DNA from: Clarkia xantiana subsp. parviflora
Taxonomy: Eukaryota > Streptophyta > Magnoliopsida > Myrtales > Onagraceae
Direction: 5' to 3'
Assembly: GCA_036873135.1 (NCBI GenBank)
Contig: JAPTYO010000010.1
Location: 26,963,772 to 27,027,771 of the forward strand
DNA: 64,000 bases
Shown: one piece after another, positions 45,810 to 64,000 of the stretch
How positions within the stretch are numbered: the stretch's first letter is position 1
Layout of the letters: every line of letters starts with the position of its first letter
Made by a program: the position numbers and the translations under genes
The notes under the pieces: generated by a model
Database searches by the model: none
Told to the model about the DNA's origin: nothing
The model's input: the letters and a program-made list of their open reading frames with translations, nothing else

Positions 45810-48800
45810 TCAAGGATATGAATCAGGAGAGACTCTCTCGCTGACTGTGGACCCGAAGTTCGGGCCTCCCTTCCTATACGAGATAAGGAACTCAACTGGG
45901 TAACCCTTTATTTTGCGTGGCTCTATCCCAAGATCACTGAACTTTAAAGCTGCAAAAAAAAAATAACCAACATTTATTCCCAAATCTAACAAAATCTGCA
46001 TGTTCTGACCCAGAAATAGAAAGTTGTACAAAAAAAACTAACCATTTTCAGACACAACGGTGTCAACCGTGAGTGCATTGATCTGATCCAAGTTGAAGAT
46101 GTGAGGAATGGGACTTGGGAATGGTACTTTCTTAAGAAGAATCTCACGTGGAGTCGCCAATGCCTGTAAATACGATCATTTTTTTTAACAAAACCAGTAG
46201 AGTAACAATATAAATATACATTTATGAATCGGAGTACCAAGGAATTTAATTGATGGTTACTTTCTGAATTTTATAATTTATACTAACCTTGGCAATGGGA
46301 AAGGGAACCTTGACATAACGAGGCCATTCACGGATCATATCATACATAAGCTCAGCCTGGAAAACGCTTTTGAGTTTTAGTCATACCAAATCAGCGCTTC
46401 AATTCAACAAGGGGAATTTTTTACCAAATCATGGGTAGTCATGACGTCTGGTCCACCAAGCTCGTATGTTTTTCCCATGCTACTGCCATCATCTTTCAAG
46501 GCAGCAATAACCGCACCAGCAACATCGACAACATAGACAGGTTGGATTCTACAAAAATAAAATAAAACAACAGATAGTTTTGATTAAATTCATAGTAGTA
46601 TCCACCATACTGAACTTTGAAGAACTTCTCTTTATTATTCACGAAGCTGAAGCATCCAAGACTTACTTGGTTGTTCCATCTCCGAACAATGGAAGAAAGC
46701 CCCACTTCTTAACAAAGTGAGCCCAGTTGTTCAGAATCCTATCCTCAGTACCGATTAAGGTAGCGGGTCTCAACACTGTTGCCTGTGAAAGTATTTTTGT
46801 AACTCAGAGACAGCAAGAGAGTAAACCGAATGGTAATAAAATCCTTGCCCTACATCGGAGACAATTATTATTATAATTAAAAGCCACAGAATTGGCTCCA
46901 AAACGGCCAAAGGAAGGGGACTGATGTATAAGATTAAGAACTGCTTCTAAATTGGCCATAATGAAACTCCTACTGAAATTGAATGAAAGAGGCTAGATTA
47001 AGTGTGCTGCTAACACTATCAAGCTATCGCGAAAAGTGGCTTCAAAATGGCAGAAGGATGGAGTTAGATTTATATAGAAGAAGAACTGTTTCTAAATTGG
47101 CCACAAAGCAACTCCACTGGATGAAAGAGGCTGGAGTTACGTGTGCTTCTAGCACTATCAAGCTATTATAAGCAATTCAAAGGTCGCCATGTACTTACAC
47201 TTATGCTATCTTCTTAATCCATTTTGAATAGTCCTGTCCCATCTAGTAATATTGTGTATTGTGCTTTATTTTCCGATGCTTGATCTTATGGGAACTTTTA
47301 TTACTATCAAGGGATAGAAGTGGCTCACCTCAGGCATTTCTCTCAAAACTGATTCTTCACCAGCAGCTTTGGTTCTTAGCATTCTTGATGGGGAGGAAGC
47401 CGACGCACCCAATGCGGAAACTTGAATGAACCTCATAATACCACCATGCTCTTTTGCAATCTAGACCAATTAAGCAGATAATAAAATACACGTCAACTGA
47501 AGGAGGCTTCACATTTAGTCTATTTTATGAGCTTGGTAATAAAAGTATAAGCACCAAAGAGAACTTCCTAAAACAGAGACAACTTCGAGGACAGTAACAA
47601 GCAATAATCTAGTTTAACAGTCTTAACATTTTTATCTTTAACAGATGCATAATAACTTGTCAAATGTCGATCTATATGTTACTGGAATAGCTCTGCTAAT
47701 TCATTGAAGCTCAGAGTCTCTTATATGAGCTTCAGAAGTAGGCAGCATCGGCAACATCAATATTACAGACTATGTCAATCTTTTCTGTGGTGAAAATTCA
47801 TTGGATTGATAAACTATATGCTTAAGAAACAGTTCTCTATAGATCTTGGTTGAATTTTCACGCTTTGTCAAATGTCACCTTGAATACAAGTGGATGAGAT
47901 TATAGCTTACCGTTGCAAGTTGTTCAGACATTGAATGGTTTACTTCCTCAAAGCTGTAATTTCTCGTTTCATATTCCTTTCCTGTCATTGTTTATATCAT
48001 CAGGTTAGAGATATTCTACGTAATCCACTGTCCAAGAAACTTGATACAGAAGAGCACAAAGTTACCAATCAAATTGATCACAACATTAGCTTTTGCCATG
48101 ACTGCCTTCACGGAACTTTCATCTCTTGGATTGTATTGCATTGGCACAATCTAAACATGTCATATAAATGCAAATAAATATTAACTAATGGATGATGAAC
48201 TAAGAAAAGATGGTAAAGCAGCAACTGCAATCATTCCATCGAGTAGAAAAAAAAAATAAGAAAAAGAAACAGCAGCTAATTTGATTCACCTGCCCTAAGT
48301 CACCCATCAGTTTGAGGTGACGCTGAGAATCCTCAGAGCCTCGGAATGGGACAAGAACTTGTGATCCCATTTTTGCTAAAACGGATTTTATAAGTTAAAC
48401 AAAGATAAGCAAGCAATACGTCAAGGAGAAGACTTGTCAAGAACTCATTTCAATCTCTAACTCCTAATATACCTAAAAAATTAGCATTCAACCTTCCAAC
48501 ATTGGATTAAAACAAATAACAGATAACACAAACAAAAAGTCTTAAATCATGCTAACCAAGTTGTTGCACGACATATCGACCAAGAAAGCCAGTAGCTCCA
48601 AACACTGTAGCAACGATCCCACTGCAAAATCCGATATCTTATAAGAAATACATTGTAACAACACGCATACTTTGTTTTACACACAAAAACATTTGAACAT
48701 CAACACTGATCTATCTGATGAGTACATCCACGTGAAGTTAGTCATTATGAACTAAATATTGAACACATCAGCAAATATTAGCTGAAATTCGCTTAATCAT

Positions 48801-49270
48801 CGTTGCAACACTCCAAAATGCTTAGGCTACAAATAGGGAAGATTTTCCTTCGGGTATGAATGGCGATGTTAATTTGATTAAAGATTGAAATCATAACAGA
48901 AACACAAAATGCATCGAATTCATCGATTTTCTAAGCGTAGTAACCGGTCATTTCGGAAACCAACCCTTCTAGGCTTACCTCACAGAAGACCTTCCACCAG
49001 TTCCCTTGCGAACTAGGTGCCCGACACCCTTGGTGGCCAGGGTAGATCCAAAGCGCGGATTATCAGCTCCATAATCTTCATAGAGAACCCCAGATTTCAA
49101 GATTAAATCAAAATCAAACCCAGATCATAATTAATATGATAAGCTGAAATACGAAGGTGAAAGAAAGAACATAAGGGAATTGAAGAATTACATTGATTGG
49201 CGAGAGGGTAGACGTAACGAAGAGATTCCGCCGACGATTGCTGGCTGAGACGCCGCGATAAGGCCTGCAT
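45810..49270 (-). CDS. NDUFA9: NADH dehydrogenase 1 alpha subcomplex subunit 9 (complex I)
   Basis: Twelve exons (minus): 49270-49192, 49075-48979, 48621-48557, 48375-48290, 48150-48066, 47981-47911, 47460-47329, 46782-46667, 46548-46425, 46356-46288, 46163-46043 and 45949-45810. They total 1185 nt, about 394 residues, near the Arabidopsis protein's length. Seen: a basic presequence-like start (MQALSRRLSQQSSAESLR), an NAD(P)-binding Rossmann motif ATVFGATGFLGRYVVQQL, PFRGSEDSQRHLKLMGDLGQ, NVVINLIGKEYETRN, LRPATLIGTEDRILNNW, VYVVDVAGA, and the conserved end KGYPVEFLISYRKGGPNFGS. Family knowledge: an SDR-like accessory subunit of mitochondrial complex I on the matrix side that binds NADPH structurally. 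The gene looks intact and lies head-to-head with GSNOR, 686 bp apart. Confidence 0.95.
46893..47165. repeat. Tandem duplication of ~145 bp in NDUFA9 intron 7
   Basis: Two diverged copies begin GGCTCCAAAACGGC (46893) and GGCTTCAAAATGGC (47038). Both contain TCTAAATTGGCCA and GAATGAAAGAGGCT-like text and end ACTATCAAGCTAT. The duplication lies wholly within an intron. Confidence 0.75.
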
Positions 49271-49449
49271 CGTCCCTCAGCTTAGTTGCACTTGACTCAA
49301 GAAGAGAGCAGAAATGCAGAACAATGGTAGATGTAGGAGACAGAGCGACAGAGTTGGGCCAGATGTAGATATTTGGATCGTCGTCGGTCTTTAGTTCGAT
49401 ATATCTGATGAATGAATCTGCTCGGAGCCCAAATCCCTCGGCTCAACAA

Positions 49450-49956
49450 GAACATTAACATATTACTTAGGGCAAATATTTTGGATGATGCATCAAGTTT
49501 TTTTTTTTTCTTTTGGGTGTAATAGTAAACTGTTAATATTTGTTGTTAAGTGACACTTAATTTGTTCTTTATTAACTTTATTATTTTATTTATTTTAATC
49601 TTAAATAGTATATTTATATTTTTTTGGGTATAATTTAGCCTTAAGTTTTTCGAATCGGATCCATAACTCGATGGACCTAGCTCTGATCGAGCTCAGGAAC
49701 CGACCGAGTTAAATTAATTGAGACTTACGGTCAAATTGTTCTAATTGGCTTAGGTCTCAATTGACATAATTAGAGTTGAGCCCTTGGTTGGGTTCGAACC
49801 TAGTTAGGATCGTCGGATCTGGGCGACCCTAACCGTGGTTAGATCTAGCTAAAGGGCTCTGACTAGGTTTACTTAGCTAATGGTCTGATTAGAACTTTGA
49901 CTTTAATTTCGGGACTAAAGAAAACAAAATAAAAAATTAGAGGTACAATCCCAGAC
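49450..49956. repeat. Repeat-derived spacer between NDUFA9 and GSNOR
   Basis: From about 49640 the text contains GACCTAGCTCTG, GGGCGACCCTAACC and GGGACTAAAGAAAACAAAAT. These resemble the core and arm of the fold-back MULE at 41080-41857 (GACCTAGCC..., GGGACTAAATTAAACAAATT). It runs up to the first GSNOR codon, leaving no obvious unique promoter or 5' UTR. Confidence 0.45.
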
Positions 49957-52507
<2,551 letters not shown>

Positions 52508-53842
52508 GCCAAGCCAAAGAGTGAACAACAGTTAGTTGTCTTTCTTTACATGCTTTTCCCTCAGACTTTGAACTATGTATTGTTCGCTCTGTTATGTTGA
52601 ACACTGTTTCTGAGTTTGATATAAGAGTGTTACAAAATCAAGTGAAAAAGCTCAGAAACGAAGCAGCTGCACACTAATTATCTACTTCTGAATTATTAAA
52701 ATGTTGAAATCAATTGCACCCACTGGATTGTTAAGCTATCATCCTCTTTAATTTTCTTACTTTTACTATAAAGAACATGTTCCGCCTTCAACACTATCAT
52801 TTTTTACTTGATTAAGAAATATACATGATTCCTTTGAAGAAAAAAATAATAATGTAATCATGTTTAATTAAATTAATAATTACACATGGAAAATGGATAC
52901 TTTATGGTTTCAAATTAATTATAGAATATCTAGCTTTGCGTATTTTTATGTCTGCTGTTGATGTTTGATTAAATTAGATAATCACTCGTTGGGAAATAGA
53001 TAATACATGGTTTGAAAATTCATTTATAGAGCTTCTAATCTAATTGTGTGTTATTGAATTGAATAAAAATAATAATTGTGTTTAATTCCATTAGATAATC
53101 ACACATGGTGTTATTTTATAGTGTAATAATTATACAGTTTCTAGCTCAAAGCTCAAATATGTATTATTATGCCACCTGATCTGTTTTATTAAATTAGATA
53201 ATTATATGTGATGAAGCAAATATTTTTTTTTGGTTTAAAATTAATTCATAAAACTTCTAGTAAAATTAATTCACATTAGTTTTATATAAATTGTATTCTT
53301 TAAAATTGTCACGTAAACATTTATGTACACTTTAAGTAATTCGTATAGTTAAGATACACATAAACAATATTTGCTCTCCAAAAGTTTTACTTAAATATAT
53401 TCCTAAATTTTTTTTTTGCCAAAGTCCTTAAATATATTTTTTTATTAAATCTTCCAACAAACAACAATAAGATATTATGGTTAATTATAAAATGAATTAA
53501 TTTATAAGTTAAAAATTGGTTATGTAATAGATAGTGCATTTCTTATATTTAAAAAATATGTTATGTAAAAATAGGTAAATCTCACTTTTAAGAAATGCTA
53601 TGTAAAACTATTGTAGAGCATTTTTATACACTTTACATAAAAAAATATATTAGACCTACATTTAAATAATACTATGCAATACCATTGTGGATGTTCTGTT
53701 AGCACAACCGACAATTTTAATCTTTAAAATCTATCGAATTAATCGAGTTCAGAGCAACGAGCAGGTAAGTTGTGGTGGACTTTGTTTAAGCGATGTGGAA
53801 CACGTTTAATTATTGTAATGAGGCGAGCTCGGAAGGTTTTGA
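52508..53842. repeat. AT-rich intergenic DNA with ~110-bp degenerate repeats
   Basis: No gene is seen. The phrase ATTAAATTAGATAATCACAC recurs in modified form at about 52871, 52975, 53090 and 53196, followed by a GGTTT...AATTCATAGAGCTTCTAG phrase. This gives about four decayed units. Similar text appears at 58550-58600. Confidence 0.5.
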
Positions 53843-54280
53843 GGGACGGTAATTACCAAATTGCTATCCAAACTTTGACAAATTGTCACGGTCTTTATTT
53901 TTTTTTTGTTAAATAGTTATTCGAACTTTTAAATTCAAAGCAAATTTTTACTTCCTTTACAATTTTCGTTAAATTGGGCAAAATGATTATGTTCTAGCCA
54001 TGTAAGGCTTTCATGTGTACCATAAATGAGTTTAAATATAAATTGAAAGTATTACGACGCAATGCATTTAACTAAACACTGAATTGGATCTCCGCCTAAT
54101 TTCAACTATAGAGATTAACATATTTAAGACGTATTCTGCGATAACTTGATTTTAAAGTTGAATACTTTATTTTTCCCTAAATATTACATAGAATGGGTCA
54201 ATAATTAATATTATAAAATGATGGTTTGAAGAAAATGTGAGCAAACCATTTGTTCAAACGTGCAATGTGATAATTAACCC
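53843..54280. repeat. Remnant of the GGG...CCC fold-back family
   Basis: The left part GGGACGGTAATTACCAAATT and right end TAATTAACCC fit the fold-back ends, and the interior has GGCTTTCATGTGTACC like the copy at 7698. No target duplication is visible. It ends 118 bp before the KDSA start codon. Confidence 0.45.
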
Positions 54281-54397
54281 ATATTAATGTTACTGTCAGC
54301 TTACAACACTTCGTTCAGTGAAGTTACGATTTCTCGATCTCGATTCCACTCAACAGTCTGATTCCGTCAGTAGGAGTTTTTTGTTGGATTTGCTCTG

Positions 54398-57642
<3,245 letters not shown>

Positions 57643-59163
57643 AGCAAGAAGTTGGATTCGAGGGCAAATGCTATGTAGTGCCCTTCAAGGTATTGAGATC
57701 AGGTTGGTTGTAATTTTTATCTTTTCTGTTAGTAAGATAAGATTGGGACTACTACTGTGTGTCAATCTTTTTACTGATTGACTGCATTTCTTCAGTCTTT
57801 TACCTCATTGCAAATCGATGCATACCCATGTTTTTTAATACTCGCACTGAATGGATGCTTGCTTATGTTTCACATTCTCCATCTTATAAGAAATCTTCGA
57901 ATCAAATATAAAATCATTAAAAAAAATCAAGAGTTTAACCATAATCAAAGTTTATTCAGTAATTTCGATATTTATAAAACCTCCTAAAAAGAGCCAGATT
58001 TTCTTGTTTGACTTCACAAACCAAGCCACACTTACACTGCCCACAAAATTGAAGTCGTGTCTGAAGACACCATTTGAAAATTAAACAATTGTTACGTGCA
58101 TATAATTAACGTGATAGTTTAATGGCGGGTTTTAAAGAATTATGGATAAAACATGCAACGTGGAGCATAGGTTAAATGTCAACATGTATTTGCATTTGGA
58201 TATGCATTTTACAACGTGGATCAAATATTGGTATGCAAATTGTTTTTTCTCTTCGTTTAATAACTTACTAGAAGGGTATCTTCGTCATTAGAGTTTAAAT
58301 TCTTTTATTTTTGTAATAAATAATTATCATATGCATGGCGCGTGACAGTTTAATGGTTTATGGACGGAGGGTGCATTTTGCCATTTTGATCAGACGATGG
58401 TATGTGTTTTGCATTACAGATATGCATTTTGTAACATAGTAATGTACTATTTTTCAGGATCTTTTACCCATTTGATTGGTTTGTCATTTCAACAGCATTC
58501 TTATATTGTTTTAATAGTTCACCTTATCCAATTTAAAGAAATATAATTGTGCATAATTAAATTAAATAACGATATGTGACAAAATTGATAATTCTAAAAC
58601 TTCTGACCTTCAAATGCGTATCATGAAACACAACCGACTATAGAAGAATGAGAATTGTATTATTGATCTTATTAAGGGTTGATTACATGTACCTATATAT
58701 ATATATAGATACAAGACTATATCTATCTAAATCTATAACAATATAATAAGAAAAATATAATTTGATAATATATTAAGAATATATCTATTTATAATCTAGA
58801 TTAATCTGAATATAATAAAATATAATTATCTCTAATATATCGTATTCTCTTATAACCGACAATTCTGACCTTTAAAATGCACTAGATTAATCAACTTATT
58901 CAATAATATTATAAAATTTTAATGCCTATGAATATATTTATTTAATACAATATATCATAAAGATCATAATCAGTTTGCTATAAGTTCAAGATCTTCAAAA
59001 CATTGATTAATTACGTATGATTGTGAAAATAGAGGAGAATAAACTTAAAATGATATATTTCAAACTTATAATATACAGTTAAGTAAAAAATAAATCAACC
59101 CTAGCTAATAAGCTAACTTTTTATTTAAATTATGATGCAATACGTAGATCAGTGACAATTTAC
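57643..59163. other. AT-rich intergenic DNA
   Basis: No gene is seen. A degenerate direct repeat of about 240 bp spans 58110-58440: GTGATAGTTTAATGG...TATGCATTTTACAACGTGG, then GTGACAGTTTAATGG...TATGCATTTTGTAACATAG. Confidence 0.4.
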
Positions 59164-59490
59164 ATGGCGGCTCAAGCTCTGGTCTCTTCGTCTCTTCCGT
59201 GGAGGCCGCCAGCCACCTCCTGCTACACCGTGTCCCGAGGAGGGCTTCTTTTGTAGTTAAGGCCACCGCCACTCCCCCCGTTAAGGTAATAATCCACTTA
59301 TAGAGAGCACCTTCAGAAACCACCCTCCCGTGGTTCAGGACCGCCTGCCGGAACCTACAGCACAGCTACTGGGCCCACAACGTAACTACACCCTCTAGTC
59401 TTCGTGTTGGAGATGGGGTTTCGCCGAGCACAGGAGGTTACAATTAAGACTGGGAACCAATACTTCCTGGCTCTTCAGAAGTCCTTTCCT
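59164..59490 (+). pseudogene. LHCA3: Decayed LHCA3 (photosystem I antenna) pseudogene
   Basis: Exon 1 begins MAAQALVSSSL, then after a frameshift continues SVEAASHLL ... RRASFVVKATATPPVK, the transit peptide of LHCA3. It ends at a GTAATA donor-like site. From about 59312 the text jumps to a mid-protein region: ETTLPWFRT, then PAGTYS, YWAHN, VFVLEM, FAEHRRLQ and, in another frame, GNQYFLAL, all in LHCA3 order but with repeated small indels and large deletions. The first and second transmembrane regions are missing. The result is a non-coding relic, either of a duplicated gene or of a transposon-captured copy; the intact parent gene is not in this window. Confidence 0.8.
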
Positions 59491-60597
59491 TTTTAATGAT
59501 GATGATATGTGAAAACTCTGACAATGGTTGTCAGAAGGAATATTGATGTAATTGGATGGGACTGTAATTTAATTAATTAGACTATCTTATCATCATACTA
59601 CTATATGTTTTCATTTAATGTGTGTGATACGAGGAATCAATCTCTTATTTGCTATAAAATGTCCAACCGAATTATTGCATATATTGGCAGACTTACTTAC
59701 AAGTGAAAGGTAGGTGGCAACTGCACCAACCCATTAAATTTATATAATTTTTTATAGTGGATAATTAATTAAGTGTATATTTTTTTTTAATTAAACCATT
59801 TACTTAAATATAAAAATAATGCAATATTAAATAGATACGACTTTGACACATTCAATTAAATACACAGAAGTTGTCCACCTTCAAATTCATATAGTTTCTA
59901 TAGACAAAGTGTATATAAACGTGAATTAAGTGGTATTTGGTTTTTTACTAGAGCCGACGACGGTGCGATAAAAACTTGAAAACAAATGAGTGTTTGCACA
60001 GTTTACAAATATGGTTAACTGCACTACTATGATGTTGAGTCTTAAACTCGAGTTCATACCATAGCTATAACATTGTTGTTTATATAATAATAATAATCAT
60101 AATACTTACATAAACTATATAGTGCTCAAAATTTATTAGTTGTACATAATTACTTTCATCATCACCGTTCACGGTTTATTTATCTTTACTCTTACTAAGT
60201 TATTCACAATAGTTACTCACAACTAAACCTTCGATGTTCTAATAATTGTTGAAACATAAGTCTTTGTATTTGTATTATATTAGTTTGTATTTCTTGTATG
60301 TGAAATTTGAATTATTTTCGGATTCTCTAATTTTATGGATACAATTATGAACAAATATGGATATACGGGTAAAATCTTCGTGAAAATTTGTATTCATGAC
60401 TATGGTACTAAAAAACGAATCTGTAATGGTTCTAATTATGGCATGTATGTAAAAAATATGGTATAATTATGATATTCTTAAAACCCGTACCAACGTCATA
60501 CCAACTGTCACCCCTATCTTTGACTCCCTAACTTCAATACAGAAAAATTGTAACATTATATATGAATGTAATTTTAATATATACATATATGTCTTTT
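59491..60597. other. AT-rich intergenic DNA, nothing recognised
   Basis: No supported frame or structured repeat. Confidence 0.4.
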
Positions 60598-60605
60598 AGT
60601 AAGAC

Positions 60606-61512
<907 letters not shown>

Positions 61513-61623
61513 AGTAAGACTATTATTTATTGTATTAGTTATGACTATTTAACTCCCTTTATATATATATTCTGTATATGTAGCACATATACGTGTATAT
61601 AGTTGTCTTTATTCAGTATCCAC

Positions 61624-61801
61624 ATAAATATAAATATAAATATAAATATAAATATAAATATAAATATAAATATAAATATAAATATAAATATAAATATAAA
61701 TATAAATATAAATATAAATATAAATATAAATATAAATATAAATATAAATATAAATATAAATATAAATATAAATATAAATATAAATATAAATATAAATATA
61801 T
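61624..61801. repeat. (TAAATA)n hexamer repeat, ~178 bp
   Basis: About 29-30 near-perfect copies of TAAATA, 112 bp beyond the hAT element. Tyr-Lys and Ile-Asn frames across it are artefacts. Confidence 0.97.
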
Positions 61802-62842
61802 TACTTAATGAAAATATATATCTAAATCTATACCCTAAAGTTAAATTTAAAATTATAATTTTATTATGTGATGTGTTTTCAAATTGTATATATGCTTAAT
61901 TCTTCTTTGATGTTCATTTCTTATGTTTTTATGTGTTTTTTTTAGTTACATCTCTACTCCACTCCCCTAAAACAAAGGACGCTCTCTGTCTCTCCGCAGA
62001 ATCTGGGTGTGTAAATTGTGGAATTAGGCCAAATTAAAGACCGCAAAGCTAAATATTGTACACAAGCTTACCTCTCATCTTCAAATTAGGCTCATTTCCT
62101 AAAGATAGAGTTGCTCCCTCATCACATTGTCGGAAAAACGATATCGTATATATCAATCTGGAAATAGTTGGTACATCAAGTCATGTCATAAATCTCATCC
62201 AAATTATATATTATAATATTATATAAATTGCACAACAACTGCAATGCAATTCATCTATCCATCCAACAACTCATGGTTAAATTAGCATAACACACCTTCA
62301 TATTAAGTCATATTGTATAATGCACCAGATGTGTTGTTTGTTTAATTGTTTGAGCAATATTGAAAAATATACCTCAATCTAAGCGTTTTCGTTAAAAATG
62401 TTGACGACAAATATGTTGCTGAGGTGGACAATGTCCATTATGCTATAGCAATTCCATGCAATTTTTTTTTAACAAAATCTAGAATAAGCTAAAAAATTAT
62501 GAAAATCAAAATTAAAATAAAACAAAAAATTTCTTAAAAATGCTACAAAACTATAAATTATAAAAACGATTTTATAATAATTTCAAAACACAAATGAATG
62601 TGTTTAATTTTTCAAAAATAATCGAGCGAGTATATAAAAGGTATATATAAATACACTATTGGAATATTATGTATGGAATCTGGTGTTTAATCCGAATGTA
62701 ATGTAATTTTTTTTACTGATCTTCAATTTCACACCAAAATTGGTGTGTGGAAATTTCTAGTATGGAATTGAGAGTTTTAAAATGGTAGTTATATCTTATA
62801 TCCAAGCAAAGGATGTCGAAATGTAGTAGACAGACGTTTGTT

Positions 62843-62874
<32 letters not shown>

Positions 62875-63190
62875 CTATTACTTAAATAAAAGTTGCGGGT
62901 GTCCTCACACTTGAACGCCACATCGATTCAACATCCCATTTAAAGAAAAACTACCACACAAACTGTACAAACCCACTTCAGTCTATCTCTTGCTCTGTTC
63001 CATCTCTTAACTATCTCATTTATCCGATTCAACCTTCTTCACTGAATGAGTTTTACTCTATCACGCCGCTTTAGTTCCACCTAATTGGACGCTTCGCTTC
63101 CGTTGCTAAACCAAATCAGTTTGTCCCATAGTTTCTCACCAATCTTCACATCTGCTATTCACTTTATCTGATCCTTTTCAAACATATATG
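61802..63190. other. AT-rich intergenic DNA
   Basis: No gene is seen. A short (AAT)n run lies at 62845-62874. Confidence 0.4.
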
Positions 63191-63219
63191 ATTGTTTTGT
63201 CAATTCTATTTCAAACACA

Positions 63220-63790
63220 TGTGTGTTGGATCCCGGACTAGATGGAGTGTCGGGTCCTGGTATAGATGTGTGAATGCGCCTCGGGTTGCTGATATGTCGG
63301 GTCTTCGCACGTGTCTAGGAATGACGTCTCCGAATACCCGCACGAGGGGTAATATCGCACACCACGTAGAGAGGGGGGGGGGGGGGGTAGAGTGCGATGA
63401 ACCCTCTCCGAAGCTGGTCAGAGCTTCCTCGTCCACATAATTGTGAAATGAGTGATCAAGGCTCCTATTTATAGGACATGACATCCTCTTTACTAGGCAA
63501 CCCCATGACATCTTACTGAGGAAAATGACACCCAGTATAGATTACTAAACACTTGGGCGTGATTCACCCCATAAAACATGGCGCGACATCCTCTTCACGA
63601 GGGAAACCCCATGAGAACCTACTACTACCCACAAGTAGCGTTCATTATTGCGTACCACCTTTTTACGCCGGTAGGATCATATCCTACCATCGCCGTCACA
63701 CACAACGCAACGAAAAACTCACCAAACATACAAGTCGAGTCTTGTAAAACGTTATCTCGCCCGTGAACGAATAACTGAATAAAATACTTC
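63220..63790. mobile_element. LTR-like or internal part of a second TAT-like element
   Basis: GC content rises at about 63220. The segment contains a palindromic TATA-like CTATTTATAG (about 63463), a run of about 15 G at 63373-63387 and repeated GACATCCTCTT(T/C)AC phrases. It precedes the tandem unit shared with 23904-24390, so it probably belongs to the same element family. Orientation and LTR ends are not fixed. Confidence 0.4.
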
Positions 63791-64000
63791 AACCAAGCAA
63801 GTAGTGTCTTGCCACAAACGTCGCCTTGGAATGGCCCAAGAGACGGAAAAAAACTACAAGTCGTGCAACGCGATCTTGTACAACCCCCTGGAATAACCAG
63901 GAAGAGTTGTAGTAGTATCGCAAGGCAATTAACAGGACTAGCCAGCAGAACGCCTTGCAACAACGATACGGCAGGGGTACCCAAAGTACGGGAAATAAAA
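63791..64000 (+). repeat. Same ~210-bp repeat unit as at 24 kb
   Basis: Starts GCAAGTAGTGTCTTGCCACA and continues through ACGTCGCCTTGGAATGG, AAGAGACGG, GTAGTATCGCAAGGCAA and CCTTGCAACAACG, in the same order as 23904-24120. It is cut by the window end. Confidence 0.85.

Noticed and set aside
61593..61899. Open frames encoding Tyr-Lys or Ile-Asn repeats
   Set aside because: They are translations of the TAAATA hexamer array.
63206..63511. 101-codon minus-strand frame near the right edge
   Set aside because: It spans the G15 run and LTR-like DNA and has no recognisable domain.

Overview
This window is nuclear DNA from a flowering plant, most likely a eudicot. Five protein-coding host genes have plant-type GT-AG introns, AT-rich intergenic DNA separates them, and the spaces are packed with typical plant transposable elements. 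I cannot name the species from the sequence.

Layout. 1-8 kb: a MITE-like element and a SINE-like sequence, then a three-exon cytochrome P450 of the CYP71 clan (CYP92-like). Its 3.7 kb second intron carries a long-TIR Mutator-like element (MULE) with a perfect 9-bp target duplication. 8-25.5 kb: a retrotransposon graveyard. It holds copia LTRs in opposite orientations, a copia RT fragment, a minus-strand Ty3/gypsy (TAT-like) element with pol, a tandem-repeat zone and an opposite-strand extra ORF, and a plus-strand TAT-like element with only gag-like sequence. 27.7-28.1 kb: TOM9-2, a subunit of the mitochondrial outer-membrane import complex. 29.6-34.1 kb: an apparently intact autonomous MULE whose six-exon transposase stays in frame for about 980 codons. 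34-41.9 kb: a hAT end with a tRNA-like segment, a degenerate tandem array, a decayed copia element and two fold-back elements. 42.0-43.8 kb: a VPS62/DUF946-family gene. 45.8-49.3 kb: the complex I subunit NDUFA9, with 12 exons resolved. 50.0-52.5 kb: class III alcohol dehydrogenase (GSNOR), arranged head-to-head with NDUFA9 and lacking the normal ATG. 54.4-57.6 kb: KDO-8-phosphate synthase, with 13 exons resolved. 59.2-59.5 kb: a decayed LHCA3 pseudogene. 60.6-61.5 kb: a hAT element with a perfect 8-bp target duplication and a long GA microsatellite. The right edge carries the same repeat unit as the 24 kb gypsy element.

The host genes are unrelated housekeeping functions (mitochondrial import, respiration, formaldehyde/GSNO metabolism, KDO synthesis) and do not form a pathway. 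The most coherent system is the MULE set. One apparently intact autonomous element coexists with several non-autonomous or fold-back elements that share GGG...CCC ends (most begin GGTTAA or GGGTTAA) and about 9-bp target duplications. They sit in a P450 intron, just upstream of the VPS62-like gene and possibly next to the GSNOR start.
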